From NCBI GenBank assembly GCA_044226685.1, contig JBGAGP010000002.1, positions 39,655 to 103,654 of the forward strand: a stretch of 64,000 nucleotides of DNA, given 5' to 3'. The stretch is from Dongia_A sp044226685. GTDB lineage: Bacteria; Pseudomonadota; Alphaproteobacteria; Dongiales; Dongiaceae. The position numbers and the translations under genes were made by a program. Shown here one piece after another: positions 8,390 to 15,951 of the stretch. Every line of letters begins with the position of its first letter. Position 1 is the stretch's first letter. The notes under the pieces were generated by a model. That model was not told where the DNA came from. It did no database searches and saw only the letters and a program-made list of their open reading frames with translations.

Positions 8390-8836
8390 ATGCTTTCGCA
8401 GAAGGCCAAATACGCGCTCCACGCGCTGCTCTACCTGGCGGATCAGCCTGCCGGCGAACCGACTCTGATCGCCGACATCGCCGAGAGTCAGCAGATGCCG
8501 CGCAAGTTCCTGGAACTGATTCTCCTGGAGCTGAAGCGCCATGGCCTGGTGCGCAGCATGCGCGGCAAGCACGGCGGCTACACGCTGGCCAAGCCGGCAG
8601 AGAGCATCTCGTTCGGGCAGGTCGTGCGCTACATCGAAGGGCCGCTGGCGCTGGTGCCCTGCGCCAGCAAGACGGCGTACCGACGCTGCGAGGATTGCCT
8701 GAGCGAGGCCGAGTGCCCGATCCGCGACACCATGCGGCGGGCGCGCGACGCGGTGGCCCGGGTGCTCGACAACGCGACCCTGGCGGACGCGATCCGCCAG
8801 CCGCAACAGCGGATCGATATCGGCGCCGGCATCTAG
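8390..8836 (+). CDS. Rrf2-family transcriptional regulator, probable sulfur-assimilation regulator
   Basis: 148 aa, full length for the family. The N-terminal winged helix starts MLSQKAKYALHALLYLA and continues with IAESQQMPRKFLELILLELK (recognition region) and GKHGGYTLAKP (wing). Four cysteines (Cys91, Cys100, Cys103, Cys109) lie in the loop where IscR, NsrR and RirA hold their iron-sulfur cluster, although the spacing is not that of IscR. It sits directly upstream of the sulfate importer genes in the same direction, so control of sulfate uptake by an iron-sulfur or cysteine signal is a reasonable inference. CymR in Firmicutes is a precedent for an Rrf2 protein acting in sulfur metabolism. 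Confidence 0.85.
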   Translation: MLSQKAKYALHALLYLADQPAGEPTLIADIAESQQMPRKFLELILLELKRHGLVRSMRGKHGGYTLAKPAESISFGQVVRYIEGPLALVPCASKTAYRRCEDCLSEAECPIRDTMRRARDAVARVLDNATLADAIRQPQQRIDIGAGI

Positions 8837-8889
8837 AAGCAGGAAGCGGGGAGGCAAGTGTGTCTGTGTGTCTCAATCACTACTAACAA

Positions 8890-8903
8890 GATAGAGATAA
8901 TAT
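8890..8903 (+). promoter_or_regulatory. AT-rich promoter region and possible operator of the sulfate importer
   Basis: GATAGAGATAA (8890-8900) overlaps a TAATAT -10-like hexamer (8898-8903) in an unusually AT-rich stretch before sbp. No clear -35 is visible, which fits a regulated promoter. The motif matches a minus-strand site in the promoter of the Rrf2 gene at 9 of 11 positions. Confidence 0.35.
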
Positions 8904-8929
8904 ACAAACACTTTGGAATGGAGCCGAGG

Positions 8930-9949
8930 ATGGGAAGCAGGATGAAGACCTTTTTGGCCGCAGCGGCGTTGCTGGTGGGCGCCCTCACCGGGTCGGCCGG
9001 GGCCCGCGCGGACAGCGAACTGCTCAATGTCAGCTATGACCCCACGCGCGAGTTCTACAAGCAATTCAACGCCGCCTTCGCCGCCCATTGGAAGGCCGAG
9101 ACCGGGGAGGACGTGACCATCGACCAGTCGCATGGCGGCTCGGGCAAGCAGGCGCGCGCGGTGATCGACGGGCTCGAGGCCGATATCGTGACCCTGGCGC
9201 TGGCCTATGACATCGACGCCATCGCCGAGCGTTCCGACCTCATCGCCAAGGACTGGCAGAAGCGCCTGCCGCACAATTCCTCGCCCTACACCTCGACCAT
9301 CGTGTTCCTGGTGCGCAAGGGCAACCCGAAGGGCATCAAGGATTGGGGCGACCTGGTCAAGGGCGACGTCCAGGTGGTCACGCCCAATCCGAAGACCTCG
9401 GGCGGTGCGCGCTGGAACTATCTCGCCGCTTGGGCCTACGCGCTGAAGCAGCCGGGCGGCGACGAGGCCAAGGCGCAGCAATTCGTCGCCGACCTCTACG
9501 CCCGGGTTCCGGTGCTCGACACCGGCGCGCGCGGGTCCACCACCACCTTCGTCCAGCGTGGCATCGGCGACGTGCTGCTGGCCTGGGAGAACGAGGCCTT
9601 CCTGGCGATCGAGGAACTGGGCAAGGACCAGGTCGAGATCGTGGTGCCCAGCACCAGCATCCTGGCCGAGCCGCCGGTCGCCATCGTCGACAAGAACGTC
9701 GACGCCAAGGGCACCCGCAAGGTGGCCGAAGCCTATCTCGCCTATCTCTATTCACCGGAGGGCCAGGAGATCGCGGCGAAGAACTTCTATCGTCCGACCG
9801 ATCCGGCGATCGCCGCGAAATACGAATCGGTCTTCCCGAAGATCCCGCTGGTCACCGTCGACGAGGTGTTCGGCGGCTGGCAGGCGGCACAGGCGAAGCA
9901 CTTCGCCGATGGCGGCATCTTCGACCAGATCTATCGCCCCGGGCAGTAA
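8930..9949 (+). CDS. sbp: Sulfate ABC transporter, periplasmic substrate-binding protein
   Basis: 339 aa. The start at 8930 has GGAG six nt upstream; ATGs at 8918 and 8942 are alternatives. A Sec signal peptide ends in ARA (cleavage near residue 27). The mature protein begins with LLNVSYDPTREFYKQFNAAF, the standard beginning of Sbp/CysP proteins, and continues with DQSHGGSGKQARAVIDGLEADIVTLALAYDID and NPKTSGGARWNYLAAW, which line the sulfate site in this family. It binds sulfate or thiosulfate in the periplasm and hands it to CysTWA, encoded directly downstream. Confidence 0.95.
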   Translation: MGSRMKTFLAAAALLVGALTGSAGARADSELLNVSYDPTREFYKQFNAAFAAHWKAETGEDVTIDQSHGGSGKQARAVIDGLEADIVTLALAYDIDAIAERSDLIAKDWQKRLPHNSSPYTSTIVFLVRKGNPKGIKDWGDLVKGDVQVVTPNPKTSGGARWNYLAAWAYALKQPGGDEAKAQQFVADLYARVPVLDTGARGSTTTFVQRGIGDVLLAWENEAFLAIEELGKDQVEIVVPSTSILAEPPVAIVDKNVDAKGTRKVAEAYLAYLYSPEGQEIAAKNFYRPTDPAIAAKYESVFPKIPLVTVDEVFGGWQAAQAKHFADGGIFDQIYRPGQ

Positions 9950-9973
9950 CCGCGCGATCCGGGGACCCACCGC

Positions 9974-10825
9974 ATGACCGTAGCAAGCGGTTTCTTCAAC
10001 GGGTTCAAGCGGCCGAGCGTGCTGCCGGGCTTCGGCCTCACGCTCGGCTTCGCGCTCGCCTATCTCAGCCTCGTCGTGCTGCTGCCGCTGGCCGCCCTGG
10101 TACTGCGGCCGGCGGAGCACGGCCTCGCCGGCTATCTCGGCGCGCTGTTCGATCCCCGCGTGCTGGCGGCGCTGCGCTTGAGTTTCGGCGGCGCGCTGAT
10201 CGCCGCCGCGATCAACGCGGTCTTCGGCCTGATCGTCGCCTGGATCCTGGTGCGCTACGACTTTCCGCTGAAGCGCCTGGTGGATGCCCTGGTCGACCTG
10301 CCCTTCGCCCTGCCGACGGCAGTGGCCGGCATCGTGCTCGCCACCATCTACAGCCCGAACGGCTGGATCGGCGCGCTGTTCGCGCCGCTGGGCGTCAAGA
10401 TCGCCTACACCCCGCTCGGCATCCTGGTGGCGCTGACCTTCATCGGCCTGCCCTTCGTGGTGCGCAGCCTGCAGCCGGTGCTGCAGGACATGGACCGCGA
10501 GGTGGAGGAGGCGGCGGTCAGCCTCGGCGCCGGGCGCTGGCTCACTTTCCGGCTGGTGATCCTGCCGGCGATCCTGCCCGCGCTGCTGACCGGCTTCGCG
10601 CTCGCCTTCGCCCGCGCGGTCGGCGAATACGGCTCCGTCATCTTCATCGCCGGCAACATGCCGATGGTCTCCGAGATCGCGCCGCTGCTCATCGTCATCA
10701 AGCTGGAGCAGTTCGACTATGCGGGTGCCGCCGCCATCGGCGTCATCATGCTGGCGGTCTCCTTCGTCATCCTCCTGTTCATCAACCTGGTGCAACGATG
10801 GTCGCGCAGACACGAAGAGAATTGA
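9974..10825 (+). CDS. cysT: Sulfate ABC transporter permease CysT (CysU)
   Basis: 283 aa inner-membrane permease with about six transmembrane helices. The EAA loop that docks to the ATPase reads EEAAVSLGAGRWLTF near residues 179-193. The segment SVLPGFGLTLGFALAYLSLVVLLPLAAL is typical of the CysT N terminus. It begins 24 nt after sbp and its stop lies 2 nt before the cysW start used here, so the genes form one operon. CysT pairs with CysW to make the membrane channel. Confidence 0.95.
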   Translation: MTVASGFFNGFKRPSVLPGFGLTLGFALAYLSLVVLLPLAALVLRPAEHGLAGYLGALFDPRVLAALRLSFGGALIAAAINAVFGLIVAWILVRYDFPLKRLVDALVDLPFALPTAVAGIVLATIYSPNGWIGALFAPLGVKIAYTPLGILVALTFIGLPFVVRSLQPVLQDMDREVEEAAVSLGAGRWLTFRLVILPAILPALLTGFALAFARAVGEYGSVIFIAGNMPMVSEIAPLLIVIKLEQFDYAGAAAIGVIMLAVSFVILLFINLVQRWSRRHEEN

Positions 10826-10827
10826 CC

Positions 10828-11706
10828 ATGCTGCCGGGAACGGCGGCGCCGTTTGCCGCGGCGCGCGTGCGGCGGGCGACCACCGAATCGGCACCGGTGC
10901 GCTGGCTGCTGATCGCCCTCGGCCTCGGCTTCATCCTGCTGGTGCTGGTGCTGCCGTTGGTCTCGGTGTTCGTCGAGGCGCTCCGCGGCGGCGTCGACGC
11001 GTTCCTCGGCGCGGTCGGCGAGGGCGATACGCTGGCGGCGATCCGCCTGACGCTTCTGGTGGCGGGCATCGCGGTGCCCTGCAACCTCGTCTTCGGCCTT
11101 GCCGCCGCCTGGGCTATCGCCAAGTTCGATTTCCGCGGCAAGAGCCTGCTGATCACGCTGATCGACCTGCCGTTCTCGGTCTCGCCGGTGATCTCCGGCC
11201 TGATCTACGTGCTGCTCTACGGCGCCAATGGCTGGTTCGGCCCGTTGCTCAAGGAATGGGACATCAAGATCATCTTCAACGTCACTGGCCTGGTGCTGGC
11301 GACGATCTTCGTCACCTTCCCCTTCATCGCCCGCGAGCTGATCCCGCTGATGCAGGAACAGGGCAGGGACGAGGAGGAGGCGGCGATCTCGCTCGGCGCC
11401 AATGGCTGGCGCACCTTCCTCTACGTCACCCTGCCCAATGTCGCCTGGGGCCTGCTCTACGGCGTGCTGCTGTGCAACGCGCGCGCGATGGGCGAATTCG
11501 GCGCGGTGTCGGTGGTATCGGGGCATATCCGCGGCCTCACCAACACCATGCCGTTGCATGTCGAGATTCTCTACAACGAGTACGATTTCATCGGCGCCTT
11601 CGCCGTGGCCTCACTGCTGGCCTTCCTGGCGATCGTGACTCTGGTGGCGAAGTCGCTGCTGGAATGGCGCTATGGTGACCGGCTCGCCGCCGGCAGACGG
11701 CATTGA
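10828..11706 (+). CDS. cysW: Sulfate ABC transporter permease CysW
   Basis: 292 aa from the ATG at 10828; an ATG at 10798, overlapping cysT, would add ten residues. Several transmembrane helices; the EAA loop is EEAAISLGANGWRTF. The segment FEFRGK-like KFDFRGKSLLITLIDLPFSVSPVISG and the late NARAMGEFGAVSVVSGHIRG are strongly conserved in CysW. It is the second membrane subunit of the sulfate importer. The open frame extends far upstream because of high GC, but that part overlaps cysT and sbp and is not coding. Confidence 0.95.
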   Translation: MLPGTAAPFAAARVRRATTESAPVRWLLIALGLGFILLVLVLPLVSVFVEALRGGVDAFLGAVGEGDTLAAIRLTLLVAGIAVPCNLVFGLAAAWAIAKFDFRGKSLLITLIDLPFSVSPVISGLIYVLLYGANGWFGPLLKEWDIKIIFNVTGLVLATIFVTFPFIARELIPLMQEQGRDEEEAAISLGANGWRTFLYVTLPNVAWGLLYGVLLCNARAMGEFGAVSVVSGHIRGLTNTMPLHVEILYNEYDFIGAFAVASLLAFLAIVTLVAKSLLEWRYGDRLAAGRRH

Positions 11707-11718
11707 GGGAGACAACAG

Positions 11719-12777
11719 ATGACGATCACGGTCGACGGCATCTCCAAGAGCTTCAACGATTTCCAGGCGCTGAAGGGTGTAGATCTGACCGCCTCGCGCG
11801 GCGAGTTCATCGCGCTGCTGGGGCCGTCGGGCTCCGGCAAGACCACCTTGCTGCGCATCCTGGCCGGCCTCGAATTCGCCGATAGCGGGCGCCTGCTGTT
11901 CGACGGGCGCGACGTGGCCTCGCAGGGTGCCGGCGAGCGCAATGTCGGGTTCGTGTTCCAGCACTACGCGCTGTTCAAGCACATGACCGTCGCCGAGAAT
12001 GTCAGCTTCGGCCTCCGGGTGAAGCCGCGCGCCCAGCGCCCGCCAAAGGCGCAGATCGACCGGCAGGTCAATGAGCTGCTGCGCCTGGTGCAGCTCGAGC
12101 GCCTCGGCGACCGCTATCCGGCGCAGCTTTCCGGCGGCCAGCGGCAGCGCGTGGCGCTGGCCCGCGCGCTCGCCATCCAGCCGGGCGTGCTGCTGCTCGA
12201 CGAGCCGTTCGGTGCGCTCGACGCCAAGGTGCGCAAGGAGCTCCGCCGCTGGCTGCGCCGCCTGCACGACGACATGCAGCTGACCTCGATCTTCGTCACC
12301 CACGACCAGGAGGAGGCGCTGGAGCTCGCCGACCGCATCGCGGTGATGAAGGACGGCCGCATCGAGCAGATCGGCACGCCAAGCGAGATCTACCACCAGC
12401 CGGCGACGGCCTTCGTCTACGAGTTCCTCGGCAACGCCAACCGGTTGGCTTGCCGCATCGATCGCGGCCGCGCCATTGTCGGCGGGCTGGATTTGCCGGC
12501 GCCGGAATATCCCGACTTGCGTGACGCGGCCGGCGTCGCCTTCGTGCGGCCGCACGATCTCGCCATCGCCGATGCACGGCAGAGCGGGCTGGAAGCGCGG
12601 GTGCGCCAGATCTTCGTCGCCGGCCCGGCCATCCGCGTCGAGCTGTCGCTGCTCTCGACCGGCGACATGCTGGAGGCGGAGGTGCCACATGGCACCGATC
12701 TCGGCGGGCTGATCGTCCCGGACAAGCTGGTGACCCTGACGCCGACCCGCATCCGCGCGTTTCCCGACGCGGCGTAG
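11719..12777 (+). CDS. cysA: Sulfate ABC transporter ATP-binding protein CysA
   Basis: 352 aa. Walker A GPSGSGKTT (residues 35-43), Q loop in FVFQHYALF, signature LSGGQRQRVALARAL, Walker B VLLLDEPFGALD and the H loop in FVTHDQEEALELADR are all intact. The last 110 residues form the regulatory TOBE-like domain seen in CysA (VAFVRPHDLAI). It energises sulfate/thiosulfate import with CysT, CysW and Sbp. Last gene of the operon, 12 nt after cysW; a palindromic repeat follows the stop. Confidence 0.95.
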   Translation: MTITVDGISKSFNDFQALKGVDLTASRGEFIALLGPSGSGKTTLLRILAGLEFADSGRLLFDGRDVASQGAGERNVGFVFQHYALFKHMTVAENVSFGLRVKPRAQRPPKAQIDRQVNELLRLVQLERLGDRYPAQLSGGQRQRVALARALAIQPGVLLLDEPFGALDAKVRKELRRWLRRLHDDMQLTSIFVTHDQEEALELADRIAVMKDGRIEQIGTPSEIYHQPATAFVYEFLGNANRLACRIDRGRAIVGGLDLPAPEYPDLRDAAGVAFVRPHDLAIADARQSGLEARVRQIFVAGPAIRVELSLLSTGDMLEAEVPHGTDLGGLIVPDKLVTLTPTRIRAFPDAA

Positions 12778-12793
12778 GCCCGCCGCACTCATT

Positions 12794-12872
12794 CGTCATG
12801 CCCGGGCTTGACCCGGGCATCCAGGTTTGCGGCTATGGCATTTGGATTGCCGGGTCAAGCCCGGCAATGACG
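12794..12872. repeat. Palindromic intergenic repeat, copy C
   Basis: A 79-bp element between the convergent cysA and ypfJ genes. The left arm starts CGTCATGCCCGGGCTTGACC and the right arm ends GGTCAAGCCCGGCAATGACG, with AT-richer spacer between. It is the cleanest copy of the family and probably close to the consensus. Confidence 0.85.
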
Positions 12873-12893
12873 AAATAGCTTTGAGCGATCGCG

Positions 12894-13838
12894 TCAGAGG
12901 CTCTTCGCGTTGAAGGTGTCGCAGGCTTCGATATCGCCGGTCTGGTAGCCGGTCTTGAACCAGCGCTGGCGCTGCGCGGCGCTGCCGTGGGTGAAGCTGT
13001 CCGGCACCACGCGCCCGGTCGCCTGCTTCTGCAGGGTGTCGTCGCCGACGGCGCTGGCGGCGCCAAGCGCCTCGTCGATGTCGCCGGGCTCGATCATGCC
13101 CTGTTCCTTCTGCGCACGGTTGGCCCAGATGCCGGCGAAGCAATCGGCCTGCAACTCGACCCGCACGGAGAGCGCATTGGCCTCGGTCTCGCCCATGGAG
13201 CGGCGCGCGGCGTCGACCTGCTCCTCGATGCCCAGCACCTTCTGCACGTGATGGCCGACCTCATGGGCGATGACATAGGCCTGGGCGAAATCGCCCGGCG
13301 CGCCGAAGCGTTGCGACAGCTCGTCGAAGAAATCGAGATCGAGGTAGACCTTCTCGTCGCCCGGGCAATAGAACGGCCCGACCGCCGATTGGGCGAAGCC
13401 GCAGGCGGATTGCGCGCCGCCGGAGAACAGCACCAGGCGCGGATCGCGGTATTGCGCGCCGACCTGCGGCAGGATCGCCTGCCAGGTGTCTTCCGTGTCG
13501 GCGAGGACGACGGAGACGAATTCCTTCAGCTCCTCCTGGCCCGCCGGGGCGAAGGCGCTGTCGGTCGCCTGCTGCCCCTGTGGGGAATAGCCGGAATCGT
13601 AGTTGCCGGTGTCCAGGTTCCCCGACAGCAGCGACAGCGGATTGATGCCGAGGAACCAGGCGATGCCGAGCAGGATCAGGATGCCGAACAGGCCGATGCC
13701 GCCGCCGCGCCCGCCGATGCGGCCGCCACCGAGGCCGCCCAGACCTCCCAGCCCGCCAAGTCCCCCACCGCCCATGCCGCCACCCATGCCGCGGCGATCC
13801 TCGATGTTGCTGCTCTGGCGGCGGCCTCTCCACTGCAT
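12894..13838 (-). CDS. ypfJ: YpfJ-type neutral zinc metallopeptidase, membrane anchored
   Basis: 314 aa. The N-terminal 50 residues are Gly-rich (GMGGGMGGGGLGGLGGLGGL), followed by one transmembrane helix (IGLFGILILLGIAWFLG), then the zinc peptidase domain with the metal motif HEVGHHVQ and downstream helix SVRVELQADCFAGIWAN. The C terminus WFKTGYQTGDIEACDTF is typical of the family (PF04228). The active domain probably faces the periplasm; the substrate is unknown. GGGAGC precedes the ATG by 7 nt. The short cysteine pattern and length fit E. coli YpfJ and relatives. Confidence 0.9.
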   Translation of the reverse strand: MQWRGRRQSSNIEDRRGMGGGMGGGGLGGLGGLGGLGGGRIGGRGGGIGLFGILILLGIAWFLGINPLSLLSGNLDTGNYDSGYSPQGQQATDSAFAPAGQEELKEFVSVVLADTEDTWQAILPQVGAQYRDPRLVLFSGGAQSACGFAQSAVGPFYCPGDEKVYLDLDFFDELSQRFGAPGDFAQAYVIAHEVGHHVQKVLGIEEQVDAARRSMGETEANALSVRVELQADCFAGIWANRAQKEQGMIEPGDIDEALGAASAVGDDTLQKQATGRVVPDSFTHGSAAQRQRWFKTGYQTGDIEACDTFNAKSL

Positions 13839-13866
13839 GGCGCTGCTCCCGATCTCCGGTCCAATG

Positions 13867-13881
13867 GCGCTAGGCTAGCGC
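13867..13881. promoter_or_regulatory. 15-bp perfect palindrome upstream of ypfJ
   Basis: GCGCTAGGCTAGCGC is a perfect dyad with one central base, about 30 nt before the ypfJ start codon. It may be an operator or part of a -10 region. No regulator is identified. The rest of the 143-nt gap holds no recognisable gene. Confidence 0.3.
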
Positions 13882-13981
13882 AAATCCTCGGCGCGCGCAT
13901 GCGTGCAGCGCGCGGCCGGCCGGCATCAACCGATGCGGCGGATAAATGTTCCGATAAGTGTATACTATCAGACGGCGGGGA

Positions 13982-14974
13982 TCAGCCTTGCGTGCCGCCC
14001 GCGTCGGAGATTTCGCGGGTGCGCTGGCTGATGCGGCGGATGATCTCCGCCACCGGCGAATTGGCATTGGCGGCGCCGGCCAGGGCTTCGGCCTCGATCA
14101 GACGCTTTTCGGCATCGAGCAAGGCGTTGACCAGTTCCTGCTCCGCCGGGGTCGCCGCGGCCTCAGTCCCGGCCTCGGCCGCCTCCGCATCGGGGTCGGC
14201 GACGATATCGCCGGCTTCGCTCATGGCGATGTCGGCGATGGCTTCGGGCTCGTCCGCAATCGCGGCGGGTTCGGCGACGTCCTCGGCCACTTCTTCGGCA
14301 ACGGGCGCCAGATGTTCCTCGGCCTCCGGCTCGGCGGCCAGGGCCAGCTGGCCCGCGGTTTCGGCCTTTTTCACCGACGTGGCGACGACGCTGAGGATGC
14401 GGCCACGGGCGGGGGCCTGGGCCCGCACCGGGGCAGGCTCGGGCGCCGGCGCCGGGGCGACGATCTCGGCTTCAGCCTCGGCCGCCGCTTCAGCCATCTC
14501 CTCGGCGGTCTCTTCCGCCGCGGCTTCGACGATGGTCTCGGCCCCGGCTTCGGGCTGCTCTTCCTGCATCAGCGTCTTGATGCCGCCTTCCAGGCGACGC
14601 ATCACGTCGGGAATGGCCGAGCCCTTGTGGGATTCGATCGCCGCCAGCAGCTCGAGCAGCATGCGGCGCAGCTGCTCGTTGTGCACCTCGCGCTGGCCGA
14701 GCCTGGCCTGCGCAGCGCTCAAGGCGTTGTGCGCCTGGATCAGCGCGGTCTTGGCCTCGTCGCGCTCCACACTCATGCGCCCGACGGTGGCCTGCAATTC
14801 GGTGACTTCGGATTGCAGCTTCTCGAGATCCTGGCGCTGGCGCGCCAGCGAGCCCTCGACGATGGCGACGATGTCGTTAAGGCGGAGGCCGTAGCGGCGC
14901 TCTTCCTCGGCGCTCTGCTGCAGCCGCTCCTGCGCCGCGGCGACGCGCGACTGCAACTCGGTCAAATCGTCCAT
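13982..14974 (-). CDS. Hypothetical acidic coiled-coil protein
   Basis: 330 aa from the ATG at 14974 (MDDLTELQSRVAAAQERL); the frame stays open 17 codons further upstream. Residues 1-125 are a predicted coiled coil with heptad-like spacing (RLQQSAEEERRYGLRL, QDLEKLQSEVTELQATV). Residues 165-275 are a low-complexity Ala/Glu/Pro stretch. A short C-terminal helix pair (NALLDAEKRLIEAEALAG, SPVAEIIRRISQRTREI) closes the protein. There is no signal peptide or membrane helix. I recognise no family and assign no function; a scaffold or cell-pole type role would be a guess. It lies downstream of a terminated gene and upstream of ypfJ on the same strand. Confidence 0.7.
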   Translation of the reverse strand: MDDLTELQSRVAAAQERLQQSAEEERRYGLRLNDIVAIVEGSLARQRQDLEKLQSEVTELQATVGRMSVERDEAKTALIQAHNALSAAQARLGQREVHNEQLRRMLLELLAAIESHKGSAIPDVMRRLEGGIKTLMQEEQPEAGAETIVEAAAEETAEEMAEAAAEAEAEIVAPAPAPEPAPVRAQAPARGRILSVVATSVKKAETAGQLALAAEPEAEEHLAPVAEEVAEDVAEPAAIADEPEAIADIAMSEAGDIVADPDAEAAEAGTEAAATPAEQELVNALLDAEKRLIEAEALAGAANANSPVAEIIRRISQRTREISDAGGTQG

Positions 14975-14997
14975 GAAGCTGCCATGCCCCTCGGAGT

Positions 14998-15013
14998 CCC
15001 TGGAAAACCAGGG
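14998..15013 (-). promoter_or_regulatory. Small perfect hairpin before the coiled-coil gene
   Basis: CCCTGG-AAAA-CCAGGG forms a 6-bp stem with a 4-nt loop, 24 nt before the start codon at 14974. It could be part of the leader transcript or an operator half-site pair. Confidence 0.3.
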
Positions 15014-15045
15014 AAAACATGGCACAGTTTGGTGAAAAGATCGTT

Positions 15046-15080
15046 AAAAAGCCGGGCGACGTCGTAACGACTGCCCGGCT
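15046..15080 (-). terminator. Rho-independent terminator of the M15/DUF882 gene
   Basis: Read on the minus strand, AGCCGGGC pairs with GCCCGGCT (15073-15080 with 15050-15057), with an inner GTCGT/ACGAC stem, followed directly by a run of five T. It lies 22 nt after the stop codon at 15102. Confidence 0.8.
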
Positions 15081-15101
15081 GGCGCCCCGTCGGCGGGTGT
15101 T

Positions 15102-15698
15102 CTACCAGCGGCGGACGCGGCCGGTGTCGACGTGGACGAAGTCGGATTTGGCGTAGTAGCCGACGCCGCCGGACTTCATGCCGATGGCGGTATCGCGCAG
15201 GTCGCTGAGCGCCACGTCATAGAGGCGGATGTCGACCGCTTTCGCTTCCATGTGCATGGAATGCTTGGCGACACCGTTGCTGGCCGAGGCGAGCATGGCG
15301 TTGGTCTTGGGCGAGCGGTAGCCGGAGATGATCTGGAAAGCCTTGCGGCTGCCGGTGCGGCGGTGCAACTCGACCAGGAGATCCAGCAGCGTCGGATCCA
15401 TCTTGGCGATCTCGCCGGTGCGGAAGTCGCGCAGGACATAGTTGATGTCCTTGAGCGCGCCCTTGTCGTAGGTCCCGTCCTTCCAATAGGTGGCGAGGAT
15501 CTTTTCGTTGGTATGGGTGTTCACGAAGCCGAGGGTTCGCGTGCCGCTCTGCGGCAGGGCGGCGAGCGCGCTGCTCAGCGGGGTCGAAACGCCGAGCGCC
15601 ACGAGGCCAAGGCCGAAGCCCAGGGCCCGGCGGCGGCCGAGCAGGCAGTTGGACAGCGTCGAATCCGGGAAATCCGGGATCTCGTTGCGGTCGGTCAT
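15102..15698 (-). CDS. DUF882/peptidase M15-family protein with Tat-type signal (MepK/YcbK-like)
   Basis: 198 aa from the ATG at 15698, with GAGGGAG upstream. A twin-arginine type signal is visible (GRRRALGFGLGLVALGVSTP, residues 24-43). The domain contains TLGFVNTHTNEKI, a YWKDGTY motif, SGYRSPKTNAML, HSMHMEAKAVDIRL (zinc ligands His and Asp) and FVHVDTGRVRRW at the end. E. coli MepK, of the same family, cleaves 3-3 peptidoglycan crosslinks, a match to the L,D-transpeptidase encoded at 24746. Periplasmic location is inferred from the signal. It is followed by a clear terminator. Confidence 0.88.
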   Translation of the reverse strand: MTDRNEIPDFPDSTLSNCLLGRRRALGFGLGLVALGVSTPLSSALAALPQSGTRTLGFVNTHTNEKILATYWKDGTYDKGALKDINYVLRDFRTGEIAKMDPTLLDLLVELHRRTGSRKAFQIISGYRSPKTNAMLASASNGVAKHSMHMEAKAVDIRLYDVALSDLRDTAIGMKSGGVGYYAKSDFVHVDTGRVRRW

Positions 15699-15951
15699 GC
15701 GTCGCATCTCCCTCATCCCAAAGCCGGTTTCCCAACTCCGGGCAGCTTGCGAAACTTCGCTGGCCCGGCAGCAAGCCGTCCCCTGCTTGCCGCCACGGCT
15801 CGGAAAACCCGAGCCTAACCTATTGGTCTGTATGGCGAATGACCGTTTCGGATCGTCCGCTGGTCAAAAATTGCCATAGGCCGGACTCCATTGCAACGCC
15901 AAAAGGCTAGGATTTGGTTAACCAGTTCACAGCCTTGGCCGCTTTTTGGCC

